From assembly GCA_025403435.1 (NCBI GenBank), contig CM046327.1, positions 12,330,218 to 12,394,217 of the forward strand: a stretch of DNA of 64,000 nt, given 5' to 3'. Positions 20,877 to 33,058 of the stretch are shown here, in pieces (position 1 is the stretch's first letter; each line of letters opens with the position of its first letter). Under the pieces are notes generated by a model. That model searched no databases. It saw only the letters and a program-made list of their open reading frames with translations, and was not told the origin of the DNA. The position numbers and the translations under genes are program-made. Source of the DNA: Artocarpus heterophyllus. Taxonomy: Eukaryota > Streptophyta > Magnoliopsida > Rosales > Moraceae.

Positions 20877-23800
20877 TCACTTGGAAGGAGCTTGTAATTC
20901 GATGGTGGTTTTATTCCTGTTAACTCCACCTCCAAAGTAGGGCTTCAAGCGCTGACCATTGACCTTAAATTTGCCTTTGGTATCATGTGCCACCTCTATT
21001 GCTCCAGATGGAAAGACTTGTGTTACTGTAAATGGTCTTGACCACCTAGATTTCAGCTTACCTGGAAACAATTTAAGACGAGAGTTATAGAGCAAGACCT
21101 GTTGACCAACTGCAAATTCTTTTCTGAGAATGTGCTTATCATGCCATCTTTTCATTTTCTCCTTGTAAAGCTTTGCATTCTCATAAGCATCGAGCCGAAA
21201 TTCATCCAGCTCATTTAGTTGCAACAACCTAGCCTCACCTGTCAACTGCGCATCAAAATTCAAACATTTAGTTGCCCAATAAGCCTTATGTTCTAGTTCC
21301 ACTGGCAGGTGACATGCTTTTCCAAAAACTAGCCTGAAAGGGGACATCCCGATGGGAGTTTTGAATGCAGTCCTATATGCCCAAAGTGCATCATCTAACT
21401 TAATAGACCAATCCTTCCTAGAGGCATTTACTGTCTTCTCTAAAATCCTCTTGATTTCCCTATTTGAAATTTCCACTTGACCACTAGTCTGAGGATGATA
21501 TGCTAGTGCCACCTTATGTGTAACCCCATATTTTCCCAAAAGTGCCTCAAATTGCTTACTACTGAAATGCGATCCTTGATCACTTATGATTGCCCTAGGG
21601 GTGCCAAATCGGGAAAAAATGTTCTTTTTCAGAAATTTGACCACGACCTTAGTGTCATTTGTTGGTACAGCAGCTGCTTCTACCCACTTAGATACGTACT
21701 CAACGGCTACTAAGATGTATTCATTCCCAAATGAAGGTGGAAATGGTCCCATGAAATCAATACCCCAACCATCAAATAGTTCACACACAATAATGTTGTT
21801 TAAAGGCATCTCATTTTTCCTAGAAATATTTCCCATTCTTTGATATCGATCGCATGAGGCTACATAGAAGTGTGCATCTTTAAAAAGTGTGGGCCAATAG
21901 AAACCTGATTGTAATACTTTAGCAGCAGTTTTAGAACCACTAAAATGACCACCAGCCTCCCCATCATGACAAAGTTGTAAAATGTTTACCATTTCGTCCT
22001 CAGAAACACATCTTCTTATCACTTGATCTGCACAAATTTTAAACAAGAAAGGGTCTTCCCAAAAATAGTGTTTAACATCAGAAAAGAATTTTTTCTTTTG
22101 TTGATATGACAAATTAGGGGGTAGAACATTACTTGCTAAAAAATTTACCAAATTAGCATACCAGGGGACTCGCGGGGATTTGATAGAGAATACCTGCTCA
22201 TCAGGGAATTCCTCCAGAATTGGGCTGCCCACTTCATCATGATTCGGAATTCTAGATAAGTGATCTGCAACTAGGTTCTCAGTTCCCTTTTTATCCTTTA
22301 TCTCCAAATCAAACTCTTGAAGCAACAATATCCACCTGATTAACCTGGGCTTGGATTCCTTCTTTTCAAGTAAGTATTTCAGAGCAGAATGATCATAGTA
22401 AACAACTACTTTTGAACCAATCAAATAAGAACGAAATTTATCAAAAGCAAAAACTACCGCCAGAAGTTCCTTTTCTGTAGTTGTGTAATTCAGTTGTGCT
22501 CCCGACAAGGTTCGACTAGCGTAATATATAGTTTGAAAAATTTTGTTCTTTCGTTGGCCCAGCACTGCCCCAACTGCTGAATCACTTGCATCACACATGA
22601 GCTCAAAAGGTAAATCCCAATCAGGCGCTGCCATGATAGGTGCCGACACGAGCTTTTCTTTCAAAGTGTTAAAGGCCTGCAAGCATTCATCAGAAAACAC
22701 AAACGGGGCATCTTTAACCAACAAGTTAGACAAAGGTCTAGCAATTTTAGAAAAATCTTTTATAAATCGCCTATAAAATCCAGCATGCCCCAAGAATCCG
22801 CGAACGAGTTTGACAGATGTGGGTGGAGGCAATTTTGCAATAACCTCCACTTTGGCTCTATCAACTTCTATACCGTCTTTTGAGATTTTGTGTCCAAGCA
22901 CAATCCCTTCCTGCACCATAAAATGACACTTTTCCCAATTCAAAACAAGGTTAGTTTCCTCACATCTTTGTAACACCAATGCCAAATTATGTAAGCATAA
23001 ATCGAATGATGTGCCAAAAACAGAAAAGTCATCCATGAAAATTTCAATGAATTTCTCAACCATATCAGAAAAAATGGCCATCATACAACGCTGAAAAGTT
23101 GTCAGTGCATTACAAAGACCAAATGGCATCCTTCTATATGCAAAAGTGCCATAGGGACAAGTGAACGTGGTCTTTTCTTGATCCTCGGGTGCAATAGGGA
23201 TTTGATTATACCCTGAATATCCATCTAGAAAACAATAGAATTGATGTCCTGCAAGTCTTTCCAACATTTGATCAATAAATGGTAAAGGAAAATGATCTTT
23301 TCTAGTGGCGTCATTTAATTTCCTGTAATCCATACAAACACGCCACCCAGTAACTGTTCTAGTTGGAATTAACTCATTATTGTCATTCTTTTGAACAGTC
23401 ATACCTCCTTTCTTCGGTACAACTTGCACAGGACTTACCCATGAACTATCAGATATAGGATAGATGATCCCGGCATCTAATAGTTTGATAAGCTCAGCTT
23501 TCACCACTTCTTGCATTTTTGGATTCAGACGCCTTTGGGGTTGAATGGTGGGCTTGTATTTCTCCTCCATAAGAATTTTGTGCATGCAAATGGAGGGGCT
23601 TATTCCCTTGATGTCTGCAATCTTCCATCCAATTGCGCCTTTGTGCTCTCTTAACACCCTAAGCAGTTTTTCCTCCATAAGATCTGTCAAAGAAGAAGAA
23701 ATAATTACAGGTAGTAAGGAATTGCCATCTAAATATGCATATTTTAAATGAGAAGGTAAGGGTTTAAGTTCAAGAATAGGAGGCTCTTCAATTGACGGCT

Positions 23801-26144
23801 TAGGCCTTGTGATGGACTGTCCCACTTCTTCAAGTTGCAATGCCTTATGCCTCGGAATTGGTGGATTTGCCTCCATAAAGTTTACATATTCCCTTATTTC
23901 CTCATTCTCAACATCCGTACCAGTAGATTGGGTTAGACAAGCTTCAAGCGGATCCTTGAAAACATCTTCTTGAAAAATCTTAGATACCAGTTTATCAATA
24001 GTGTCAATTCTAAAGCAAGAATCATCAGTTGAGGGATATTTCATTGCTTCAAACACATTAAAGGTGACATGATCATCTTGAACCCTGAGAATTAATTTTC
24101 CTTGTTGCACATCTATCAAGGTTCTTCCAGTCACTAGAAAAGGACGGCCTAAAATGAGTGGAACCTCATGATCTTCCTCCATTTCTAGAACAATGAAATC
24201 TGCAGGAAAAATAAACTTGTCAACCTTTACTAGTACATCTTCCACAATACCGCTTGGGTGCTTAATTGTTCGATCTGCAAGTTGAAGTGACACTGTGGTT
24301 GCTTTAACCTCTCCCAAACCTAATTTCTTAAAAACAGAAAAAGGCATTAAATTGATACTAGCCCCTAAATCACATAATGCTTTTTTGAAATAAGAGTCAC
24401 CAATAGTACAAGGAATAGTAAAACTCCCTGGATCTTTTAGTTTAGGTGGCAACTTATTCTGCAGAATGGCTGAACATTCCTCATTCAATTTTACTGTTTC
24501 ATAATCCTGCAGCTTCCTTTTGTTGGCCAAAATCTCCTTCAAGAATTTTGCATAGCCAGGCATCTGGGCTAAGGCATCTGCAAAAGGAATGTTAATAGGC
24601 AATTTTTTAAACACCTCAAGAAATTTAGAAAATTGCTTATCTAATTTGTGCTGCTGGAGTCGTTGAGGGAATGGAATGGGAGGCACATAGGGCTTGGGAT
24701 CATCAGGAAAAAGCTTGCTCTTGCATGTCTCCTTGGCTTGCTCATTACTCTCTTCTTCTTGTTCAATGTTGACCTCCTGTTTGGCATCCTCTTGTCCCAA
24801 TTGTTTTCCACTTCTCAAAGTAATTGCCTTTATGTTCTCAATAGGATTCTTTTCTGTGTTGCTTGGCAAAGAACCCTGTGGTCTACCTGAGATCATATTA
24901 GCCATCTGTCCTATTTGCATTTCCAGATTTCTGATAGATGACTCTTGATTCTGGAGTCTTGCATCTGTACTCTTCATGAAATCTTGAGTGGAGGTCGCCA
25001 GCTTAGCAACAATATCTTCCATATTCGGCTTTTTCTCCTCCTGTTGCTTGAATCCTGGTGGTGGTCTCATCGCATTTTGATTGCCCCATGAAAAATTCGG
25101 ATGATTTCGCCACCCCGGGTTGGAATAAGGATTATTTTGTGACCTATTAAAATTTCCAACAAAATTAGCATTTTCAGAAGGTTGAGCAAAATTGTTCCCT
25201 ACCTGGCATTCATTGCTGGCATGTCCTCCACCACAAAATTCACATACGGCATTCTGAATTTTCATAGCTGAAGCACTCATATGGTCTATCTTTCTGTTAA
25301 GTGCTTCAAACTGAGCTGTGAGTGCAGATAATGCATCCACTTCATGAACTCCTACAGTTCTCCTAGTTTGTAGCCTTTCAGTAGGCCACTGATAGTTGTT
25401 TGATGCCATCTCTTCTATTAGATCAAAAGCCTCCTCAGGTGTTTTATTATTTAATGTCCCACCTGCAGCTGCATCAATAGTAGCCCGGATACTTGCACTA
25501 GACCCATTGTAAAAAGTTTGTACCTGCATCCAGACTGGTAATCCATGATGTGGGCACCTCCTTAGCAGCTCCTTGAATCTTTCCCAGGCCTCGTATAACG
25601 ACTCATTGTCTATCTGCAAAAAATTAGTAATATCGTTACGCATTTTCGTAGATTTTGCTGGAGGGAAAAACTTACCGAGGAATTTTTGGGCCATAGTATC
25701 CCAGGTGGTGATTGATCCTGCAGGAAGAGATGTGAGCCAATTCTTGGCTTTATCCCTCAGCGAGAATGGGAACAATCTCAGTCAAACTGCATCATCTGAC
25801 ACTCCATTAAATTTAATAGTGTCACAGATTTCGAGAAATGCATCAATGTGGGCGTTTGGATCATCACAAGGTAGCCCACTAAATTGCACCGATTGTTGAA
25901 TCATTTGGATGAGAGATGGCTTGATCTCAAAGTTGTTTGCTTGAATAGCCGGCCTCCTAATGCTTGAAGTGGCACCTTGAACAGTTGGTGCTGCATAATC
26001 TCTCAAAAGTCGACGAGGGTTTTCAGCTTCACCTGCATCCGCCATTTTCTTAGTGCGATTTCTCTGTTCTCTTAACAGTCTTTTGAAAGTACGCTCGATT
26101 TCTGGATCAAACTTAACAAGTTCCCCTTGTTTAGTTCTTCTCAT
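20877..26144 (-). pseudogene. Athila gag-pol, single nonsense codon
   Basis: One frame runs from ATG 26144 to the stop at 20877 (1756 codons including both stops), broken only by TGA at 25782-25784, where the family has Arg (CGA to TGA). Domains in order: gag with [13 protein letters not shown] and a zinc knuckle [13 protein letters not shown] (about 25202-25244); protease with DLGA (about 24360); reverse transcriptase with FMDD (about 23030); RNase H ([14 protein letters not shown]); integrase with HHCC and a full D, D, E set ([26 protein letters not shown]); and a C-terminal SRWSRPF module. In the integrase zinc finger the second Cys of the CxxC pair is Tyr (CDRYQR), a likely second defect. 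Apart from these the protein looks whole. Confidence 0.93.
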
Positions 26145-26238
26145 ACACCAACGCACTCCTAAAAATGAACAAAATAAAAGAAACTAGATTAAATCAAGGG
26201 TTATCCGGTATTAATATTAATTAGTATTAAACAAGTAG

Positions 26239-26256
26239 TCCCCGGCAACGGCACCA
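26239..26256 (-). other. Primer binding site of Athila
   Basis: The minus strand reads TGGTGCCGTTGCCGGGGA, six bases after the 5' LTR. From memory this is the tRNA-Asp-type site of Athila-like elements (TGGCGCC...) with one change. It primes minus-strand cDNA. Confidence 0.7.
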
Positions 26257-26262
26257 AAAACT

Positions 26263-27547
26263 TGTTCGGTAAAATTCACTAACGCAAGTGCACGTTATCG
26301 ATCAAGTAATACAATAGTGAGTAAGAGTATCGTCTCACAGGGACTGTTGTATAATAATCTAACTAAGTACTAAAATTGGATTAACTCTAAGGTTTATCTA
26401 GTTGATCATATGAGGTTGTGATTGAATAAATTACTAAACTAAAGTACTAAATTAAGAATAAAAATTGCAATCAATTTCAAAAGATACTTCAATAAGACAA
26501 GGCGTTAAGGCATTTGATTTCACCATAATCACTAGATATGAATTTCATAAAATTATGCAACCCAATCAATAATACACATGTGATGACAGAAATTCCTAAA
26601 TTATTTACTATCCTATCTCTAGGTATAGCAAACCTACTCAGTTTATTAACTCACTATATCTCTATGTGAATTTAAATAAATCAGAATGCATTAGGATTCA
26701 TGAACTTTCCAGATGAAGCCACACAAATAATATGGTATATCTCTATCCATATTTAATTCATGGTTATATGTTAGATGAAGCATTTGCATAATTCTCCCTT
26801 CTCAGTTTTGAACATGCACATCAGATCATTTAAATGGTAGCTAATCATTTAAAAGCATTAAACATAATAACACATAACTCACATGAATAAAATCAATTAT
26901 GGTGCATAAATATGAAATTCACATCGTCATGATTAGGTTACATCATAGCCCTAACTAAGAAAATTAGAACATAATTGAAAAAGAAATAAAATCTGAAAAT
27001 TTAATTGAATCAAACATCAAGAGTTAAGAGAGCAAGAAATTCTGTCACCAATTCTCTCACTTCTTACTCCGGAATGCTTGACGGCTCCTAAAAAAATAAA
27101 CAACGCTCTCCAAAATTAACTGATAACCTAGCTACCCAATACTATTCTATTTATACTACTCTTAAGTTAACAAATCCCTTGTTTTGCGTCCAAAAATCGT
27201 GGTTCAGTATCACTCTGGCGCCGCGGCCCTTCTTTTCCAACGCTGCGGCGCTTCTTCCCTTTTTTTTTTCTTCTTTTCCTTCAACAGCGTCGCGGCGCTG
27301 AGTTTCTGCCAAACGCTTTCTTGCACTTTCCTTGGGCGCCGCGGCGCTTCAGCTCTGCCAACAAAGTCCGGTCTCAGATTTCTTGTGCTCTTGCTCCCTT
27401 TTGTTTTGTTTTCTTTCTTTCTTCAACCTACATCAATAAAAGCATGCTTTTATGAAAAAGTTGGATGTTTCATGTAATTTTTCTTAAGAACATAGTAATA
27501 TTCGTTAATTAAAAGTGGCCAAATAACTCTCTAAACTAGAGTTATCA
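26263..27547 (-). repeat. Athila 5' LTR (1285 bp)
   Basis: The partner of 16108-17413, nearly identical. Its palindrome cluster (about 27216-27348) has four copies instead of five. Some are altered (AACGCTGCGGCGCT, AGCGTCGCGGCGCT), and the missing unit accounts for the 21-bp length difference. Confidence 0.93.
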
Positions 27548-29617
27548 ATTAACCATGAAAAATGTGACAATTTGAAACCTTTTTAAAACAATTATTATAA
27601 TAATAAAACAGACAGGCAAAAAATAAAATAAAATAAAATAAAGAAGAGGAAATACGTGTCGAGTCCCACCGAGATCATATCTTGTGCACACACATAGTAT
27701 TGACAACAAATAAATTACAACCATAGTCCAATATAGAAAAGAGGTTAAAATGATGCATACCTTGATTAATTAATACAAATAACCTACTCGGGGTCTTCTA
27801 CTGCTCACGAGTCCGGTCATGGATTCTTTGTCAATTTTAAGTTAGATTCCACTTAGAGGGAAAGGGTTTGAAAACAAAGAAGATATGAGCGAAATGCTAA
27901 GTAGGACTAGGTTTTGAAAACAAGTAATTTGAATTATAAAATTTATCATTCAAGAAAAATGTTTCGAAAATAGGATTAAACAAATAAATGGATAAATAAA
28001 TTCAACAAAATCAGTCTTATCGAAAACCATTTATTGTCCGACCAGAAAGAATATTATTATCTTTTCTTGGGCAAACCATATGTATCACCACCGTAGTGAC
28101 CCAGCTGGATTTCGAGACCTGCCCCCAAGATCGTACTCTATACGACCCGATCTTTGAGTATGACATCATGATCATCTATGCATTTCTGTAGTTATTAAAA
28201 GCTCATTTTACCAAGTATATTCATTTACATTTATTATGCGGTTCATTATGAAAATCACCTTATTTTACTGTTTATGAAAACAACAGATAAAATCTCTTTT
28301 CAATCATTCATTGAAAACATTTTGAAAGAAATCATTTTGAGGCAAAAAAAAAAAAATCATTTAGAAACTTGGCTACCAAGAAAAGGGGTAGAAGTCCTAC
28401 CTCAATACCCATGCCAATGTCCAATATTGCAGTCCTGATCTGCTATACATTAGCTCCACGGAACCACGAATAACCTAAAAGATAAACTAAGTTTATCAAT
28501 ATCTAGCTTAGGATATCCTACACTACTAAGCTATCTAATAGTGTCCTAATGTGCCATTTGTGTTTATAAAATCATATTATAAGATTAAAATCTTAATCTG
28601 TGTTTAAAACAGGAAAAACGGGTGAGAAACAACAAATTTTTACAAAGCTTGGTCGGCCTTCTGGTTTCCTTGGTTCGGCCTTCTGGTCATTTGGGTCCGA
28701 CCTGTCGAACTTGCTATAAGTCTAGTCTGCCGAACTCGAAGTTTGGCATACTAAACTGGGAAAATTTTAGAATTTTTTAGACTCAGGTCTCGGCCTCCCT
28801 GAGCCCAAATCCTCATTTTCAACCTATTTTTTCAATTCCTAGGCATACAAAACATTCATAGAAGATAGAAAAACATAGTAGAATACTTTTACACTAATTT
28901 AAACAAGATTTACATAGAAAATTTTAATTATATCTAAAAATGGAAAAATAGAGAAAAAATAGAAAAACTTGATTCAAATTTGTTTTTCATCAAACCAAGC
29001 CTAGATTCTAGATTTTTTTGTTCCACTAACTTAGATTCAAGTTTTTTAAGGCTCAAAGAAACTCGGATTTCAAAATGTGAAGAAAATAGAAAAATTTAGA
29101 AAAAGTTTGAAATTTTGAAAACGAACCTTGATTTAATCTTTGAATTGAGTTTGTGATTGCTCAATCATGTTCCCAAGCTTCCAATTCAACAGAGGATGGA
29201 AGTTTGAACTCAAAATTTTTTAAATTAAAAGAAAGAGAAGAGAAAAAGAGAGAGGATGTGAGTGAGAGAGATGAGAAAGAGTGTGTGAGCTGGCACAGAG
29301 AGAGAGAAAACGAGAGTAAGGAAGAGAGTGAGGGAGAGTGAGAGTTAAATAGAGAAGAAAAGGGGTAGTTTTCAACAAGAAAATCGTGTGTAGTACACAT
29401 ATTTCAAACAGGACGTGTTTGGTATTCGACAAATTGTTTTGTTTCAAAATAACAATTGAAAATAATTAAGAGTAATTAAAATGATTAAAATAATTAGAAA
29501 TATAATTAATTTAGAAATATCACAAATTAGTCAAATTAAGTTCTAAAATATATCATGGCACACTAATTCACTTTTTTTTATATACTAATAACACTTAATT
29601 AATTTTGGGGCGTTACA
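27548..29617 (-). repeat. 5' LTR of the old Tekay-like element, main part
   Basis: It starts TGTAACGCCCC at 29617 (minus). Features shared with the complete Tekay LTR are a CT-rich leader zone (29220-29345, read as GA on plus), a degenerate palindrome array (28654-28735) and a conserved block around the GGTCGTATAG/CCAGCTGG stretch (28090-28150). With 16014-16107 it makes about 2.16 kb. Confidence 0.85.
28654..28735 (-). repeat. Degenerate palindrome array in the old Tekay LTR
   Basis: Decayed relatives of CGGCCTGCCG (CGGCCTTCTG, CGGCCTTCTG, CGACCTGTCG, then a CTGCCG remnant) start at about 28654, 28676, 28698 and 28722. The 22-24 bp spacing is kept although the sequence has drifted. Confidence 0.7.
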
Positions 29618-29786
29618 TTAATGGCACAACTTAACACGTGATGTGAATGATACTGTGGCATATATTTTTCTAAATGTGACATAAATGAATACTTTTAAAA
29701 GTGGCATGACATGTAATTTTCTCTTATTTTTTAAAACCTGCTAGATGCTGTGATTAGATCTTGGCCTTTGGTAGGTTATGATTTTG

Positions 29787-30357
29787 GAACCTACTAGGTT
29801 ACATGTTATGTCTTTGGAACTTGGTAGATTATTTTTTGGAACTTGTCAGATTCTGCTCTAGAACCTGATGGTTTCTGCTCCAGCTTTGGAGCTTGGTAGG
29901 TTCCATCATTGAACCTAATGGGTTCCACTTCGCACCCCCCGACGTCAACCAAAGTAATCTACCACAGGAGGGAACCTAGTAGGTTCTCGCTACAAAACCT
30001 ACCATGTTATATTCTGACATCACGCACCGTCAATTAGAACCTGGTAAATTCTAGCTTCAGAACCTACCAGGTTGCTCTGGTACCCCATGTCGGTGACTGG
30101 AGGCAGCTAGTATTTTTTTGTTTCAAAGAAAATATGATGGAGCCTGGTAGGTTTCACTTCGGGACTTACCAGGTTAAGCTCCAGCGCTCTGTGCGGCGAC
30201 CAGAGGGGGTTCATATTTCTTTGTTTCAAAGAAATATGATGGAACCAGGTGGCTTACGAAACACCTACCAGGTCCTGCTCTGTCACTCCACATGAGGTGA
30301 ATCGAGGCGGTTGTTATGTTTTAGTTTCAAAAAAATATGGTGAACCTGATAGGTTCC
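29787..30357. repeat. Array of GAACCT-NNN-AGGTTC palindromes
   Basis: At least fourteen copies of a 15-bp palindrome (GAACCTGGTAGGTTC or variants) occur here. In the left part starts are about 29787, 29816, 29839, 29861, 29888 and 29911. In the right part they form pairs 20-23 bp apart (29972/29994, 30037/30060, 30140/30162, 30242/30262). The pairs lie in a unit of about 102 bp, with a single copy at 30342. Each large unit also carries TTTGTTTCAAAGAAA-like sequence. It lies next to the old Tekay LTR; the host element of this array is not recognised. Confidence 0.85.
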
Positions 30358-31120
30358 GCTCCCGTGTCCCTCATGGGGTGACGAAAGTAATCTATCACAC
30401 GAGAGAGGCAGAAGGAAGGGTAAGTTGGACTTTAAATAAATCATATTTTCTAATTAAAGAATAACTTAAACTTTTAATAAATCATTTTTTATAAATAAGA
30501 AGTTTTGAAAAGATCTTTTTAAGAGAGCAGTTTTGAAAAGATGCTCCTTTTGGGGTTATTATTATGCTTTTTTCAAAATTTTTTGTGCCTTTACCAGCAA
30601 AATTGAATTAGGTGGGTTAAAGAAAATTCTTATTTGGATTTGACAGATTTGAATTATCTCATATTTTATTAGGTGGTTTAAATTAGATTTATCAGATTAG
30701 CAAATTTTTTGTTCACCCCAAGCAAGCATAGTAAATAAAATAAAATGAAAATTGTGTATTTTTTTTGGCTCTTCCGTTTCCTTACGCTTTTATTAGCTTA
30801 ATGCCTTTTTTTTGTTTCAAACTTTCAGCCGGTTTAATTCTTATGTTATATTAGCGATAAATTAAAGTCCCAACATGTATATTCATATCAATATTGTAGT
30901 CCTTGATTAAAAGGCAAACATATCATGAAATTTCACTGTGTAGCTGTTCAAATGAAGACAGTTTTTCAAGTATAAGAAAAAAAAAAATATCGAACAGTGA
31001 ATATTATTCTTTTTTTATTTTGAGAATTGAAGTTAATTCAGAAATTGTTTCATGTCTGGCTTTTAAATTCAGTAAGGAACGCCATAATTGAAGTTAATAC
31101 ACAAACTCTAGCGAACACGC
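30358..31120. other. AT-rich intergenic DNA
   Basis: No gene or repeat is recognised. It includes the presumed 3' UTR of the serine hydrolase gene, whose coding ends at 31121 on the minus strand. Confidence 0.5.
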
Positions 31121-33058
31121 TTAGGTTAAGTTCTGAATTTTCTCAAGGAATCCAAGCACAACCTCCACTTCCTTTTCATCTGATCACAAAGGAGAAGAAA
31201 AAAAAAAATTTAGGTCAGTCTCCGACTTACTTTTTGCTTAAGCCTTTGTTTAGCATCTTAGTTTTAATTGTTGGTTTTAACCAAACAAAGTGTAAAAGCT
31301 CTAAGTAACAATAGTAAAAAACCAAAAATTACTACGGTGTAAAACTCTCATATGCTACAGTTTTTAAACCAATATTTTCAGTTTGAACCGCTCTCCCAAA
31401 CATTTATAAGACTATGTTTTCTTTAAAAACAAAAGCAAATCCCAAGGATTGAAAGTGGTTAGCAATACCAACCAAGTTTTGGAATAGTGTGCCCCTTTGG
31501 GTGATGAATAACAGCGGGATCCAAAAATGATTCCACTAAAATTGTCCCCCCTGGCTTTAGAAAGTCCATCTCTCCTGCATTATAGAATCAATGAGCATTC
31601 ACCAATTATACAACTGACCGTACGCAATTTAAAAAAAAAAAAAAACAAGAAAGCACTTAGTAAAATATTAGCTTAAATAAAAAAGATTAAAGAACTTAAT
31701 AGCATTTTTTCTCGTAACAAGATTGAATTCCTACTGATATTTTAATTTGAATTTTGGTAAAAAAAAAAAGAAAAGGTTAATAAGAAGAACATCTCTCGTG
31801 TATTATTGAAATGTTTACTTCTTCTTCTTTTTTTCTGCATACCTATTCTTTTCTTTTTACGAATCGTATTAAAACTATTCCCTATGTTTCCCTTAAGGAG
31901 GTAAACAATATTATATGAAAAACCTCCCCAAATGATTTGTTAAATATATAGGCACAACATTCCTAAAGCATATATAAGGCAGAAGATAACATTTTGATAA
32001 AAAAAGACATGGGAGATTTTTATTATCACTATTTTAAAAATATAATAAGATGGGTAATTCTGGTGTTCGAGTTACCTATAAAGTGGAGAGAAGGGCACTC
32101 AATAGGAGAAGAAAATGCATTAGCGGCCAGCTTAGGAGCTCCAAATTTGGCTCCACCAAACTTGTCCCCTGATATTATTATTAAAAACTTTATCTGTGGT
32201 ACCCTTGTAAGAGCCACTCCCTGCAAGTATTTTCCACTTTCAGTTATTTTCAATCTAATCTCAATCTCTTAGCTGCCTTCAATAAACTACACTATTTTAA
32301 CTAATTAATAAGATTAGAATTATTTTTTATCAAATTCCAAATTCATGCTAAATTTCTACATTTTTTAAGTTAACAGTTGATTTTTATATTTAAATGAATA
32401 TATTTATTCTCATATTACTAAAATAAAAAAAGGGAAACAAAATAAAATACTTTTGATGTCGGATTTTCCTTGTCGCAGTTTATTATTATTATTTGAAAAA
32501 AAAGAAGAGGAATTGATATGTTTAACCATTACTGCGTGGAGAATGGTAAAAAAAAGGTTAAAATAATAAATGGTATTATTATTACCTCATTTTGCATCCC
32601 AGGCAAAGCCGCGGTCAAAATGGCACCCTGAGAGAATCCCAAAATCCCATCAAAAGGACCACTCTTCACCATGTAATCCTCTATGTACTTTAGACATTCG
32701 TCGAAGTTGGCATACTCAGTAAAATCCTGAAGAAGCACACAAAAATGGGGGAAAAGTGTGACCCAAAAGGAAATCAATCCTATTCATCCTCAAAAAAAAA
32801 AAAAAAAAAAAGAAGATTTTTTGGAGGTCAAAGTCCAACCTGGTTGGCTTGAAACCATTCGTAGAAAGGAGGATCATAGATGCCTTCAACTTCGGATTTT
32901 CCTTTGGCTGGGTATGGGGCGTCGAGGTAAATTAGATCCAGCTTTTCAAGCACAGTCTCAGGCCACCGTTTCTGGATCAAGCTCTTGAGGATTTCACCGT
33001 TCGTTCTGAATCCGTGGAGGCATAGAATTCTCGGTTTTTTCTGGTTTTGAGTTCCCAT
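31121..33058 (-). CDS. FSH-family serine hydrolase (OVCA2/At4g24380-like), five exons, intact
   Basis: Exons on the minus strand: 33058-32840, 32726-32586, 32220-32076, 31574-31473 and 31179-31121. All introns are GT-AG with matching phases, giving 221 codons plus TAA. The protein starts with KPRILCLHGFRTNGEIL, the alpha/beta-hydrolase opening of the FSH1 family. It has the nucleophile elbow GFSQGA with Ser105, a GEMD aspartate (Asp172) and the PKGHTIP histidine (His197), so the Ser-Asp-His triad is complete. It ends with a helix DEKEVEVVLGFLEKIQ. The length fits the family. These are soluble esterases with carboxylic ester substrates; plant members are often mislabelled dihydrofolate reductase-like. 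No natural substrate can be named. The gene stands alone between retroelements and is not interrupted by them. Confidence 0.9.

Larger units (their letters stand above)
16108..27547 (-). mobile_element. Athila-lineage Ty3/gypsy element, complete, 11.44 kb
   Basis: LTRs of 1285 bp (5', 26263-27547) and 1306 bp (3', 16108-17413) run TGATAAC...CCGAACA on the minus strand. ATTAA flanks both sides (16103-16107, 27548-27552). A tRNA-Asp-type PBS, one long gag-pol frame, an env-position ORF and a G-run polypurine tract next to the 3' LTR are all present. By rough hand count the LTRs differ at about 1% of sites apart from one 21-bp length change, so the insertion is recent. The gag motifs ([22 protein letters not shown]) are those of Athila. 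It landed in the 5' LTR of an older Tekay-like element. Confidence 0.95.
12930..29617 (-). mobile_element. Old Tekay/Del-like chromovirus, 3'-truncated, split by Athila
   Basis: The minus-strand order is 5' LTR (29617 to 16014, interrupted), a decayed PBS (TGGTATTAAAGC), gag (from ATG 15910), protease (about 14745), RT (14314-13143) and the start of RNase H, which breaks off near 12930 before integrase. The LTR starts TGTAACGCCC at 29617. Proteins and LTR are clearly the same family as the complete plus-strand copy at 35509-44558, but far more mutated. Everything downstream of early RNase H, and the 3' LTR, is missing. The Athila element at 16108-27547 lies inside its 5' LTR. Confidence 0.85.

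Noticed and set aside
25773..25775. Athila pol starting at 25775
   Set aside because: The codon is TTG and lies inside the gag domain just after a TGA; the true frame starts at ATG 26144.
30249..30464. 71-codon ORF on plus
   Set aside because: It runs through the palindrome array and has no recognisable domain; chance ORF.
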